Shown: piece after piece, positions 26,201 to 49,552 of the stretch
Numbering within the stretch: position 1 is the first letter of the stretch
Layout of the letters: every line of letters begins with the position of its first letter
Assembly: GCA_000708835.1 (NCBI GenBank)
Contig: DF237362.1
Span: forward strand, 4,532-68,531
From: Klebsormidium nitens
Taxonomy: Eukaryota; Streptophyta; Klebsormidiophyceae; Klebsormidiales; Klebsormidiaceae
Length of the DNA stretch: 64,000 nt
Direction of reading: 5' to 3'
Notes under the pieces: generated by a model
Seen by the model: the letters and a program-made list of their open reading frames with translations, nothing else
The model's database searches: none
What the model was told of the DNA's origin: nothing
Translations under genes and position numbers: made by a program

Positions 26201-29038
26201 GACTGTTTCAACCTTGCCTAGTTTGCTCGTCGGTGGTGACTCCCGTGCCGGTCAGATCAGACGTCCGGGTCAGCGTGCGGTCCTTGGCAGTGTTCCCTGG
26301 GCCGTCCAGATCGCACCGCCCTGCAATAAGCGAATGGACATTTGAATCATCCAAAGATACTAAAGGCACACTTTAACATTCTTGAATGCAAATTGGCCGA
26401 TCAGAAGAGGTTTCCTACGAGCCTCAATCAATTCGGTTCTGCGTTATCCTCGTACTTTGAGTGGGTTTTCGCCTTGTTGACGAGAGGGTAAGGTTCTTCA
26501 AACGCCGAAGATCGAGGATCAATCTGCTGTCGTAATAAATTCCACGCAGATGCTGCGTCCATAGGGGGATGCTTCGAGAGAAGATGTCCATCCTCGACAG
26601 ACAGCACGATCATGAGCCGGACCTGGGTGGGAAAGAGATCTGAAACGACCACACAGGTTTGGATATTCGTGACATTTCCTCCGCTTGACAATTCTAGACG
26701 GGGTGTCGTTTCTCTCGCTTGCTGCTACAACAAATCACGGCGCTCAAAATGAACATAGACTGGCAGGCCCTTCGGTTGTCCTCGTCCCAACAACGAACTG
26801 GAGTACACCACACGCTTCTCTACTTGTCAACCATTCAAGAGAAGCAGTGAGGTATGCGTATTTGGACAGGGGCCTTACCCACGTACAGCGAGCCGGCCCA
26901 GGCAACTGTCAGGATCATGATCGTGCTGCCCGCAAGGACGCCCATACCGACCATCACCTGCGCCCACCAGAAAGGGCGCAGAGGCGATTCGGTCCAGAGA
27001 GTCTCTGGAGTTGGAAAGTCTTTATCATTTGAACCTGACGGCGCTGGATAAGCTGTGTCAGATTCCGGATGCTCTTGGGTGGTATGCGGAACAAAACTAC
27101 CGAGTGGAGAAGCGTGTCAGAGGCTGTACCAAAGCTGCAGCCCGTGTTCGTTAGAGTCCTATCGGAATGTTTGACGATTGTTTGAGGCCACCCTAGTGCT
27201 GTCAAGCAGTCAAAGTCGCAAAAGGCCTCTGGATTAAAGTATCGATCCAATTCAGTGACGAGCGTCCCAGATAAGTGAAAGGGTTCAGAGTTTGTGTCCT
27301 CATTTCGAAACGTCAGACTGGCAGTCTCACCTGTTCTTGAGCTTCTGCAGGACTTCCTCCCAGGCCGGAAACGAGGACGAGCAGTGCGTCGGGAAAGGCG
27401 CCCAGGATAGGCAGGACGAGACCTCCAATGATGCCAGGATTCAAGACCTAGAAACGCAGGTAAAAGTGTTGTGGGCCTAGCTGGAGGCAAGAAAACTCGC
27501 GAAATCTAAGTTTGACAGGGCCGATGTGCTTCTACTTGAGCCCTACAGATATCAATTGTCAATAACAGTAGTACTGGACAGTCAAGGGTGAACGAAAGTC
27601 CAGAACCCGGAACACCTAAACTTTCAACGATGAGATCCTGCAACGTTCAGGGACAGGGGAGTTGAGAAGACTGTTTGAACACTTCAGAGGTGGTGGTGCG
27701 TAACCATGACAAGAGCGTAAATCCCAGTGTGCCTGACAAAACTTTAGGAGATGCTGGCAGCTTGCAGTATGTAGCCACGAGAAGAAAGATCTGGAGAGCA
27801 AGCAGAGAGTCTGAAACACCTGTTTGCCTCCCTTGTCTGAACTGCAGCGATTCTCAATAGATACTGAGGTCTATTGATTAGTGAGTACAAGTTACAGATC
27901 AAGTTCATGCCACTTTCTCACTTCCAAGAGCAGTTCGCTCCCATCAGATATGAAATTGGCCGCCACGAAGAGCAGGTAGCCGTAGACGGCCACCAGGAAC
28001 AAGTTGGGGACGGCCTTTGTGGAGCAGGGAAAGAGGCCGTACGGTTCTTCGCACGCCTTGGGCGCTGCCTCCGAGACGTCAATGACAAGCTGGGATGCCT
28101 CTGCAAAAAAGACACGAAGTTGAGGGAATATCAGCCTGCGAAGAGTCAGAAAGTAAAGCTTCAAAAAGATTGATGATGCATTGAGCTTTCAGCGAGCTTA
28201 CACCTAGTCAAGAGAGTTGATTGCCTTGGGCAAAGAGGTCAAAGAGGCTTCTAGCTGTTTGGCAACAATGCCACAAGGGGCTGCGGTCCCTTCTACCTTC
28301 TATTAGTGATCCTCATGTCCAATCTTCCAGCAGGTTTCCTTGAACAATTACATTCTACGCTTATTGAAGGGGACACGTAGAGTGCTGTGATGTGAGAGAA
28401 GCTACTATCGCTGAGCGACGGATGCTCCACAGTTTAGCATAGGTGGTCGCTGCCAGTCCTGGTTTGTTGCGCCCACACGACAATGCAGCCAGGGACGGAG
28501 AATTGGACTTACCAGGGCCCTTAATGACACCCCGTTCAAGCAATTCTCTACTATCAGGTCCTTTCATTGGTGGGGCAGCCATTGCTTCATCCGGATTGCC
28601 CAATGCGATTGACAAGCTGAGCGCAATTGCAACGCCCCAGTGAGCAATGCACTTCAACACAGTAGGGGATTCATCATGATCCTGATGTAATGAATCCCTT
28701 GAACACCGCTGTTCGGCTGATCTAGTGTGCTTGCATCGGCGGGCAACTGAAGCGGTGCGATGGCAAACTCTAAGAGCCTCAGAAGGCTTGCATGCATAGT
28801 TCCTGCCTCCTTGCACTTGACCCACTAGAACTCTGCTACAAAAGGTGCTCGCGTTTCTGGGCTCACTGGCATATCTGACATGGTGGCTGCCCAGACTTGC
28901 TGCGTCTTGAGAAAGACTTGTCTTTGGCAAAACATCAGGAAACAATGCCGTCTTCAGGGTCCAATGAGAGTTGCCAGCAATGCCAAGAGCTGATCCTTGG
29001 ATCAATGCAGCCCCGTGGCTGATCAAACAGTGAGCCAT
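20232..29038 (-). CDS. NCL: NCL-type Na+/Ca2+ exchanger-like protein with EF-hands
   Basis: CaCA-superfamily cation/Ca2+ antiporter of the plant NCL type: two exchanger repeats flanking a soluble loop with EF-hands. Exons in transcript order: 29038-28513, 28100-27922, 27447-27331, 26957-26879, 26320-26218, 25509-25359, 24137-23995, 23482-23381, 23058-22998, 22663-22570, 22024-21779, 21105-21010, 20480-20232. Repeat 1 shows SDGSELLLEVLNPGIIGG and LGAFPDALLVLVSGLGG; repeat 2 shows ADPLVDSIGSFSAASNIPPF, STASELVSSLTFAKKK and MNNTVCLGIFLA. EF-hand loops are DGNKNGLLERKE (split by an intron) and DVNQDGKLSKHE. An acidic EDEEEEGGGEE run follows. Between 25359 and 24137 the family needs about a dozen more residues: one tiny linker exon is unresolved. 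The intron after 26218 uses a GC donor. A 175-residue N-terminal exon is unusual for the family (see findings); the true start could be internal. Confidence 0.88.
22334..22400. repeat. Core fragment of the MITE family in an exchanger intron
   Basis: The run around GGGTTAGTTTGGGTGGTCAG and TTCGGGTGCGGCGC closely matches the reverse complement of 58808-58860 and, less well, 12070-12125. I see no terminal inverted repeats here, so this is a fragment. Confidence 0.6.
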
Positions 29039-29439
29039 GGCAGCAGGCAGTGCAGATCAGCAACAATGAGACATGGTGCTGCAGCGAAAGTTAACTTTGT
29101 GAGCTAGCCAGATGGAGGGCCATTGCGGTTCTAGAGTTGATCCCTCTCAAACATTGAAACAGGATCAAGGCAAGCACTGAACAATTTGAATGACATTGAC
29201 ATGTGAGCGAACTTCCTCGCATCAACTCTCATGAGCAACAGGTCCTATCATTATGCCCTCACCTCTGCAGAGTCTGCAGTCAAGCTGGCACTTTCGTTGT
29301 CACGTGGACTCCTGAAGCACTTGACCCGTACGATAAACCACTCGGATCTCGTCGAACGGCGGACAGATAGCCAACTGTCGCCTTCCATCCATGAGCTTGG
29401 GCAATTTGCCAATTTGGCTAGCTGAGGCCTGAATGTCAC
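29039..29439. promoter_or_regulatory. Putative bidirectional promoter region
   Basis: The predicted starts of the exchanger (-) and the MYND gene (+) are only ~400 bp apart and head-to-head, so both 5' regions must share this stretch. I see no clear TATA box. If the exchanger really starts downstream of 29038, the spacer is longer. Confidence 0.45.
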
Positions 29440-32400
29440 ATGCCCACGGTTGGAATCCTGGATGAGTCCCCATGCCCTGCCAAGTTTGGCCAACTTGAAG
29501 GCAGCATTGCTATCGAGGAGTGGCGCCCTTCTCTGGACAAGGTTTCTGATTTTTGCAACGACATGGCGGCCAGACTCCTCCCCTCCGCTGTGCGCCGCAT
29601 TCTGCTGGAGAACAACCCAATGTGGTACCTCATTGGCAACACGAAAGGCAGAAGTCTGTTGGAGGCGCAATGCAAAGAAGCGCCGGCGGTCAGCATTCTC
29701 TCTTTGGGCTGCGGTGACATCCGAAACGTGCTTGCAACTGCTGCGGAAGGGATCCCTCGACAGCCAAGTCCAGCTGTCGCCACCCGTGTGAAGAAATCAG
29801 TTGGGGGCGGTTTTACTACTTCTGCTCTGAACTTCCACTTGAATGACATCAATCCAGTGGTCATGGCTCGTGCGGCGCTCCTGCTTCAGATCTGCGCTTC
29901 CATCGAGCCTGACGTCAGCGCCGACCTGGACTTTCTCTGGGCGGTGTGGTACGACATGGCACTGTCGAAGCCACACCATTGCGCCTACTTTCTGAAATAC
30001 AGAAGCTACTTGAGGAGAGCGGGAGGGGGCAGCTTGTCAACATCACAAGAGAAGAGGACCGCAGTGCCTTGGTTCGAATCTGGAGGCAATGGCTGAAGAC
30101 TTCGGAGCTGCCGTCAGTGCATGCCGTGAAGCAGGAGCGGCGCGCAAACTTGCTCAGAAACCTGGAGCGGGTGGGGGCCCAAGGGAAGGGGCAACTCGAT
30201 CCCCCCAGCATGATGCGTCAGGCGATGCCGCTTCTCAGGCCCCAGAAAGAGCAGGACGAGCTGATTGACGGTTGTGGGACCTCAATGGCAATGCTGGTTT
30301 TCGAGGGGCTGGGTGAGAGGAACGGCGCCTTGGAGCGCCGAGCTGTGAATGAATGTCGAGAGTATTTTCAGACGGGGAGCACAGCGGGAGAGCTGGAGAG
30401 GCCCTTTCTCAACCCGACGCTGCTCGATCCCGAAACTCGAGCCTGGCACGTGCATTACGGTTCGTGCCCCTTCCTTGCGTATTTCCCGCTAGGTGCCAAG
30501 TCAATGGAAGAAGCACAGAAGCGAGCGCTCCATGGACAATATTTGGTGACCTTGTGCAAGGGACATCTGAAGGCGCAGGTGACGGGATTTCAGGCCTGGG
30601 GGGAGAGCCTGAGGGTCTGGCTGTGGCCGGGGGACGCGATCAAGCTCTGCCTGTACGAGATGCCAGGTGTTGCAGAGTTTGACGCCATCGACACGTCCAA
30701 TCTGAGCGACCATGTGGGGCTGCTGAACCTGCTAGTGGGCGCCGCACCCTTGCTGAAACGGTAAGCCGCCCCAGACTGCACTTCTGAATACACCTTGTTC
30801 TGGGTGACTTTGCTGACGGAGAATGTTGTTTCTAACTGTGGAAGGAAAAGGCGAGGGAGATGCTAACCAAGGGCAATGACACTCTGGGCCTCACTTTGGT
30901 CGGAACAACTCGGCCAGTGAGGATGACTGCCATTCTCCCTGTGCCTTCATTTCCAAGACCCTGGCCGTTTAGCCAAATGATCTGATTGGCTGCATGCTAA
31001 CATGGAATTGATCTTTCAACTCTATTTGAGTGTGGCTTGGTTATCTTGGGTGCATGCCTTTGTTGCTGATCGTGTCGAGCACTCCGTTGCGGGTAGGCCA
31101 ATTGTAAGCTGCTTCCCGGCCATCACAGCTCAATGATCCAGTCTTCCTGGAAGAGTACAGGTTGTAATTACCCTAAGCTGGCAGCAACGAGAATTCGTAT
31201 CAAGCACAACTTGCCTCCTGTGATATCTCCATCTCTTCATTTTCATTTTTCCGTTTTATTCCTGACAAAAGGCCATTCGTAAGCAGTTTCTCCAATGCAC
31301 CTACAGGTCTTCCAACTCCGGCCTGTACACCGCCTCAATCACATGGCCTGCTGCCGCCTCCACCTTTCCGGATTACCTGGACCTCGCTCTGAGTTTCCCC
31401 CCTGAGATGGCGCCTTCCATCCTCGGGTTAAGGCTCGTGACTGACCTTCCAGATGGGGAGCCATGTCCCCCCAACTCTAGCCACTCGCTTAGGTATGGTG
31501 GGCACCTCCGTCGACGAGCAGATCCTTGAGTGGGCTGTCCCTGAGCTGCCACGTGGCAAGACCCGATTGGGCAACGCAACAACCCGACTCAAGCTGCTCT
31601 CGGAAACAGATCCAGCGATCGAAGCATTGGGACCGCTGCCGGCGCCCTGCGGAGTCGGCGCATCGCTCGGTGGTGTCTACAGAATGTGCTGCCCAAAGAT
31701 CGTGGTCACAAAAGAAGCGGGCAGCGCCAGCTGTGCTTTGGACGCGGTGACGCCACTGACAGCTGTCCTCAATCTCCAGCGCATGGCGGAGCGGAGGGTC
31801 CTTGAACAGGCTTCTGCACTTGAAGCGCAGACTTTTCTGAGCGCAGAGGAGTTTGGTGACACGCATCAATTGTTCCAACTAGGATGGGACACCCTCCAAG
31901 CGACTCTGACTCTGCAGAAAGAAAAGGCTAGCGACAAGGGTTTGGCTTCAGAAGCAGGGCCGTCGCCATCTGTTACGGTCTTTGAGTCTTTGATGGACAA
32001 AGACCTCCTAAGCAGCATGTTCCACGGAGTCACCAGAAGCATGCCGATGCTGCGTCTCATTCTCGTGGAGAAGCTCCCCCGCCTCAAGGACTCAGCCAGT
32101 TTGGCCCCCCTCCTCTTAAATGCTCTTAAGTCCGACTCCAACACGCGCTCACTTCACATACTGGACAGCTTTGTTCTCGACAGTGACGAGCCCCGCCTGT
32201 CGTTTCTCCTGAAGTCGGACCATGGGCTGAAAGCTGAGGACACGTGGGCAGTCATTGCGGACATTCACAGCCTGCTTCCGCTGTACGCACCGAAGAAACT
32301 GTCGGACTTCCGGACGTGTGCTTTCGAGCTTGGGTCGGAGGGACTCAGCTCTGCGCAGAGTGTGGGAGCGTCTCGAGAGGAAGCGACTGACCTCCAGCAA

Positions 32401-34559
32401 GGAGCGTCAGACCTTCAGGTAAGAACTAATCTGCGCTAAGTGGCGGCTGTTGGGCAATAATACCAAGGCAACTCTACATCCGTTTGCAGGGTTGCGCGTT
32501 GTTCCGCATAAGAGTACAAAATCCTCAATCTTGACAGGCAACTGACAGGATTTCGAATCATACGGCCGCACGGTTTAATAAGACTGCGGCACTGCATCTG
32601 CCTTCGCATTTCTACCCCCCTATTTTTGGAGGTCTTGAACCTCCTGAGTCCGGGCGTATGACAGTTCCGGCAGACGCTACTACTTTCTTGACAGGGTCTT
32701 GCAACTCAAACCGTCCATGCCTTTCAACGTCAGCACATTCTATGGTCGTAAGTATCTGACGTTCCACTGAAACACTTAAGCGCCTTTTGCATCGTCCAGG
32801 TGTCCGCCGTGGTCGAGTACACGGACCACTACGTGGCAGTTCTTCGCTTCCCGCCCGGATCGAAAGGAGCGCTCGAGGTTCGTGGTGCCGACTCGGCTGA
32901 AGGGAAAAGCTGTCACGCAATCGTTGTAAAGCTCGGGGAGGCAGAAGAGTAAGTGGCGCCTTCTTCGTCTGGTCTAGCAGTGTGCATGTCTGGATATAGG
33001 TATACCTGTGTCGGCAAAGAGTTGGTATGATGGACGCAAAACGACCGGACGGGGTTCAGTTAGAGCTTAATAAAAGCTTGGTCGCTTTCGGATGTTTCAA
33101 GCTTTTGATGTTTCAAAGCCTCGAGCCTTGATATTGATGAACATGGCAACAGACTTCATCTCAGTGCGATGGTCTGCGACGTTTGCGGTCACTTTCGATG
33201 CTTTGTGCCCCACCTAGTTGTTGGATCTCGGCGTGCAAACTTGACATTCATGGGGACAAATGCAAGTGCGACTGCGACTGCGACTTGATTTTCCCGCCAA
33301 TATCGATTCGCGTGTTCGGGCTATTTGCAGTATCCCTCATGTGTCTGACCCCTTGGAAATCAATCCCCAGGCTTCAAAGTTCTTGGCTGATTGACGTGTC
33401 CTGTCTCGTGTTCAGGTTTGCGGCGTCTCTGCGCTTCTTACACCCCGTGGACGCATCGAAGGCCCGCTGCCAGATCTCCCGCAAGAGAGGCCTCGTTAGC
33501 TGCACGCTGCCCAAGTCTGCCCACTGGCCGTCCGACGCCTCGGGCCAAAACAAGGCCTCCCAGATCGACATCGGCAGTCTTCCCGTGTGGCCGGCAACAG
33601 ACGTCGGGGGCCTGAGCTCAGTCCTGGGGCTCATGTTCACGTTAGAGGAGTCTTTGAGCAAAGTGCGGGGCACGCAGTACCAAGACTCCAACCGGTCCCC
33701 CTCGTTCGATCTGCGAGAGACGCTGCAGATTCTGTTCGTGCGGGCGTTCCGGGACGGGTACAAACGGCACGCGATCAAGCTGAAGAGCGACGGACCGGAA
33801 GACGAGGCCCGTCTGTCGATCTTCATCAAGTCGCTCCGCAAAACAGCAAAGGGTATGCCCCTGCTCGAGCTCGTATACGCCGATCATGCACAAGCCCGCG
33901 CGCTTTTGAACGCGGGCAAGATCGTGGGCATGGAATCCGTCCAGCGGTTCACGGCAGCCATGCACAGCGTCGGCGGTCACGCGGAATGGCACACAGTGCT
34001 GGTATCGTCCGCCGAGCTGGAGCTTCTGCGGACAATGCTGGAGAAGAACGCGACACGTAGCAAGCCGTCCGCTTGGCAAGTGGCGCATACTCAAGGCCCC
34101 GAGTGGCGCGCAAGCCACGTGGTTCCGGTGTTTGGGGAGGAGAAGAAACGGGTCCTCGGCAGAGACGGCGACGGGCCGGGCATGGAAGAGCTGCTGCGGT
34201 CGCTGGAAAAGGAGAGCGCCCATCTGAGGGATCCCCCTGCGCAAGCTTTGGAGGGGCGGCCAACTCTGGCGGATCGTGGGCAAGGAGGACGGAGCGCCGG
34301 GCAGGGGGGTGCGGGAAAGGCCAAGCAAGCGGGGGGGGAAAAGATGCCCGGACAGCGGGGGTATGGCAGCGAAGCGACGGAGGGGGGAACAGCGAGATTG
34401 ACTGATACGTGTGCTAATTGTGGGCTTGGGGGGGGCGACGAACAGGGTGGAGTGGTTCTGAAGCAGTGCTCTCGGTGTAAGAAGGTGAAGTACTGCAGTG
34501 CTAGCTGCCAGAAAGCAGCATGGGCCGGGCACAAGCCGCACTGCGTTGCGCAACCGTAG
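29440..34559 (+). CDS. DUF4470 and MYND zinc-finger protein, with two apparent frame breaks
   Basis: Large protein (about 1,000+ residues) with an N-terminal DUF4470-type domain and a C-terminal MYND zinc finger, a pairing known in plants, algae and fungi; MYND fingers bind proline-rich partners. DUF4470 hallmarks are SILSLGCGDIRNVL and FHLNDINPVVMARAALLL (residues ~85-155). The MYND finger shows CANC...CSRC...YCSASC...HKPHC at 34410-34551. Supported exons: 29440-30760, 31307-32418, 32800-32948, 33416-34559. Junctions 30760/31307 and 32948/33416 are phase-consistent. Inside exon 1 coding passes from one frame to another near 29989-29991 (a T run), and inside exon 2 near 31467-31472 (a six-C run); both look like 1-nt indels. 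Between 32418 and 32800 at least one small exon may be missing (a candidate at 32696-32748 does not fit the phase). A Gly/Lys-rich linker precedes the finger. Confidence 0.8.
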
Positions 34560-36248
34560 GCAACCTTTACGCCGTACGATAGTTGCATCAGCTGATCCGG
34601 GAAAAGAGTCCGTATTCGAATGGGGTAGTGAGAGTGTCCTCATGCCGTTCTTCTCGCCAACTCCCTAAGGACATGCAAGACTGACAACCGCAATGTACCC
34701 CACACGTCTATGGATTCGGAGCTTCACATCACGATTGATCGTCTTGGTCAGTCCGTGCAATCCGCTTTCTCAACGTTTGCAGCAATTGTCTGCGTTTCCT
34801 CACGTACATGCGCTGTCAACACGAAATGCCCAAGCCCTCCTATCCCCGGTGACTTCTGCATGAACCAACTTGCACGTGAACCTCGCCATGTGAATGCACT
34901 CAAGCGGGGCCTGAATATTGTAGCTTTTGTCGCACATGTCGGATGCTGCTCGAGCTTGGCTAACATTGACACCGTGACTACACCATGACAAGTAGGCACA
35001 AGAGTCATGGTATAGGACCGTCAATTCGAATATGGATCTTCTGCATAGCATGTACGTAAGTAATCATGACTTGTAAAAGAGTATGTTGGCCGTACATACA
35101 TGCTTAATGCTGGAGATTGAGCGATCATGCAGGCCCTGCATGACAGACTCGATATTGTCGCGGGCCATGGGCCAGTAACACATGGTGGTTAATACGAAGC
35201 CTGACATGCATGTACCGCACTCCAATATGGATGCTTTTGCACATTCCACGCAGGCGGCGGCATCGTGAGTTGCAACTGCACATCATTGCACTGGCCTGGC
35301 ATGGATGCTGCCGCCACCATGTGACCCGTTGCCAATGTTGGGATTATAGTAGTAGGCAAACGATGCAGGCCAGGCGGTACTGCAGCCTATACGCCTACCC
35401 GGCTAAGTTCAACTGGCCCATGCGACTCAGGCTCGGGTATGCTCAATAAAATTCTTTCATTGTAGATAGTGATCATACTATTTTAGGCCTTCGTCAGAGC
35501 CGCCGTTTCCAGCACGGCCTTCAAGCCAGGCTTCTGTTATTGATCATGATTAATGAGAAACTGTGGAACAGGGATACCAGAGCTCCAAACGCCAGCCGTC
35601 GTCAAATATACAAACACGTGGTTGGAAATGTGGACAAGTCATGCAAGGCGGTCCAGACATTCAGCGAGCTATGAGATGTGACCAGATGCTGGCACCACAA
35701 GGGTGAACCGTCCTTGACACCTTTGAAGCTGAATGAACGTCAATAAACTTCTCTTGAAAGATGATACTTCAGCCGCACTTGTACAGAACCTACTTCAGCT
35801 ATCAGACGTTAGTTGCTCGGACGATTGTCCGTCATTTTTCGTCCATCTATTCTTCTCTGCCCTCGCTGGTCAGAGGGATGAGCTCTGTCAGTCGAAGTTC
35901 GCTTCGCCTACTTGATGTCGCAAATCTACCTGCGAAAAATATACATCCAAGAGTCAGAACGTTGAGAATACCAGAATATCGACTAGGCTTGTAACGGTTG
36001 GTTGACTCGCTCAACCTGCGCGAGCTTATGACAGGCGGCACTCTGCCAAGGTCAGGGCTTGGAGGCGACAACTGCAGAGGAATCAAGGCTCGTCAGACTT
36101 TGAATGTAACCAATTCCAGTCTTGCATTGAACGACGTTATTTTTGGGACAGGTAACGGGCAGCCAGCGTGCTTACCTGCAAGCGCAAAGCATGCCGGTCA
36201 GTGGTGCCGCTCTCGGAATCTCCTCTCGCGTTAGTTCCTAGCACGGGG

Positions 36249-36275
36249 TGACGTCATGCGAGACAGGTGACGTCA
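36249..36275. promoter_or_regulatory. Paired TGACGTCA (CRE/bZIP-type) palindromes
   Basis: Two identical octamers at 36249-36256 and 36268-36275, 19 bp apart, each inside GGTGACGTCA. TGACGTCA is a classical bZIP target. No gene start is known beside them, so a regulatory role is uncertain. Confidence 0.4.
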
Positions 36276-36317
36276 CGCGATGTGGTGCTCTCTCGTGGTT
36301 GTGGGTAGCAAAAACTT

Positions 36318-36339
36318 GCCGCGGCTGCTGCGCCGCGGC
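36318..36339. repeat. GC-rich hairpin
   Basis: GCCGCGG (36318-36324) pairs with CCGCGGC (36333-36339) across an 8-base loop, about 40 bp from the paired TGACGTCA sites. Confidence 0.5.
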
Positions 36340-36960
36340 GTGAGCATGGCACGCAAGGAATCGGTGCGGTGGCCTGCAGACGATCAGGAGGACTAAGCGG
36401 ACTGAGCAAAATATTTGACAGCGGAATACTTTGTGAACGTTGCTAATCCTGGAAGTGGAGGTTCCAACCTGAGGCAAAAAAGCATGGAGTCGGCCTCGAA
36501 CGAACTGAATCGGAGATTCTACATCCGTTCGGCAATGGGGAAGAGGAGCAGAGAGGACTCTCCTTCGGGATGGATCGCATTTGGCAAGAGACGAGACTGG
36601 TGTCTGCTAATTAGAGCAGGTTGAACCAGGATCCAACGTTCAATCCGTTTTCAACAACTCCGATATACGGATGAAATGAGCCATCTTGAGGTCGCTTTGA
36701 GATTAATTAGGAGCGCTGTTGTACGCAGCGTGATGGCGTCACAACGAACCAGATTGCGAAGCTCCGGGTAACCACAAAGGATCAGGCAACAATGTGAAAT
36801 GTCCAGATCTCAGTGATTCGCAACCTCAGTCGTTCTAGGGGTATGTTCGCCTCAGCGTCTGACTGCATTTTGTTTCTCAAGATCAAGACCTAAACTCTCA
36901 AGATCGTCGAAACGCCGTATCGGTAGGATACCAGCAGACGAGTGGGTTTGCGAAACTTAC

Positions 36961-47754
<10,794 letters not shown>

Positions 47755-49552
47755 CCTGTCAACACGCGCTGGCAGTCTCCAGATTGGTGATCTCGTCCTC
47801 CCCAGCTTCACACTTCAGCTTCTTCACCCTTCCTGCTTCATTGAGTCGCCCCCTGAATCCTGATTACACTGTTATAATGCATAATTGCATTGAGCTCGCT
47901 CCAGAAAATGAAGCTCCCAAGTTTTCAAGCATGAACACTTCGACAATGGCATTGCAAATGCAATGCCAATGGATAGCCCCGCTGGACCATCCAACGAAGC
48001 ACGACCAAGCTCTTGCAATTCGACGGGCAGAACTTCTTCAGAGTCTTCCAGACTTTCTTACGTGGCGCTTCGCCCTCCCAACCTCGCGAGCCGGCACGCT
48101 GCTCGGCCCCCGCGGCCGCCTGCTGCACGCGGCCGCGCGTTCGGAGCAAAGATTCTATCTTGCATTGCTGCATGCCCATTTAGTACTATGGACGCTTTGT
48201 TGCACACAGAGTTTGCTAAATTGCTATCAATTATGCATCCTATGCTAGTATTAATCTGGACCGTCCCTGGCCAAACGTTCGACGACGACCGGAGTTTGAT
48301 CTGCCCAACGGACGAGAAGGTATTGTTGAATGACCGGATATGGCGGTACATCAGAGAGTTTGGAATCATCTTCGAACAGGTAGAGAGGCACATTCCGAGA
48401 GGGTCCCATTTGTATTCAGGTCGCCCGATCAGTTAGACCCTCCGCGAGGGGGCGAGACGCAGAATCATGAACTGTCAATGCATGGTTGAAAGTCCTCGCT
48501 TCGCGATCGCGTGCCCGGTATAGTTCGAGTGATCGAGTCTATAGCGCCCTAATCCGTTGTGAAGTGCAAGCACTCTATAAAGTTCAGCCACTGCTAATAA
48601 CGCTCACACGTGCTCTGCTAGCTACTCTGAAGATTTGGCGTTCCGCCTGAATCTGTTGATCTTATGATCTGCTTTTCACATCAGGCGGGCCAGTCCTTCA
48701 AGCTTTAAGATGCTTGTGACGGAACCGACTGGTGACCAGTTAATTTACATGTTGTCATGGTCGAACTTTCGCGTTGAACGGCTGCGGAGCGTATGAACGT
48801 TTCTGCAGGCTTAGTTGAACGGATTTGCACTATTATCATCTCATGGAAGCATACGGCCAGACTCGGGATATGACAGGCCGGTCAGATTGCTAGCTTTTTC
48901 GGATTCGGATCGCTGCTCGTTGAGCAGTTTATGGCTCATTTCCGAGTTGGAAGAAACAGTTGCAGACCGCCTGGCGGCTGAAGGCCCCGGCGCATCTCGA
49001 CTAATATACCGCGTGCTCTGTAATGCTAAGCTTCGGGTCGGCATGCCAAATGCAAAACCAAGTCGATCGGTTGCACCGTGAATATATACCCAATTCATAA
49101 GAAGCGGCCCACAACATCCTAACTGCAAAGCGTCTCGTCAACGTATACGTCCATAAGACAGCCTTTGGGCGATGTACGATATTCAGCTGCGGACGTAAGC
49201 CGTAACAAAATCAAACGCATTAAAAAGGTTGTTGGTGATACGGCATGTGTGCTGTGTCCATAGACATTGAAGTCACGGAATCGCGTGCACCTTCATGGCT
49301 AGCCATGAGTAATATCTGGCTACGTGAAAAAGTAACATGATAACCAGCGGGTTGCCATATCTGGAAGTTTTGAATGTAACAGAACACCCCGCCGGAGCTC
49401 CACCGCGGTTTTCCGATTTTGACGAATCTGCAAGTGTTTTCAGACCGAATCGGAAGTTAGTCCGCCCAACAAGATGGTTGGAGACTGGAAGCGCCCAATC
49501 AATACTCTTTCAGTTGCATTCTTGGCGTCAGCACTTGCTTCCTATCACTCTC
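47755..49552. other. Intergenic region upstream of the Ca2+-ATPase
   Basis: Holds the presumed Ca2+-ATPase promoter near 47755 and the 3' flank of the next minus-strand gene. A short GC-rich patch at about 48060-48150 gives open frames but no recognisable protein. No RNA gene seen. Confidence 0.5.

Larger units (their letters stand above)
34560..36960. other. Convergent intergenic region, may include the last Ca2+-ATPase exon
   Basis: Lies between the 3' ends of the MYND gene (+) and the Ca2+-ATPase (-). The terminal ATPase exon should lie in its right part; two candidates have a good acceptor and the right phase (36443-36468 and 36052-36071) but neither encodes a tail I recognise. Otherwise only short frames, a paired TGACGTCA motif and a GC hairpin (listed separately). 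Confidence 0.5.

Noticed and set aside
30064-30080. GGTTCGAATC, the T-loop consensus of tRNA genes
   Set aside because: It lies inside the coding frame of the MYND gene, with no matching acceptor stem or anticodon arm upstream.
31467-31520. Very short intron (about 31 bases) as explanation of the second frame break in the MYND gene
   Set aside because: Too short for normal spliceosomal removal here, where other introns exceed 100 bases; a homopolymer indel is simpler.
47963-48436. 157-codon plus-strand frame as a gene
   Set aside because: Only its first half is GC-rich and low-complexity; no motif or homologous family could be recognised.
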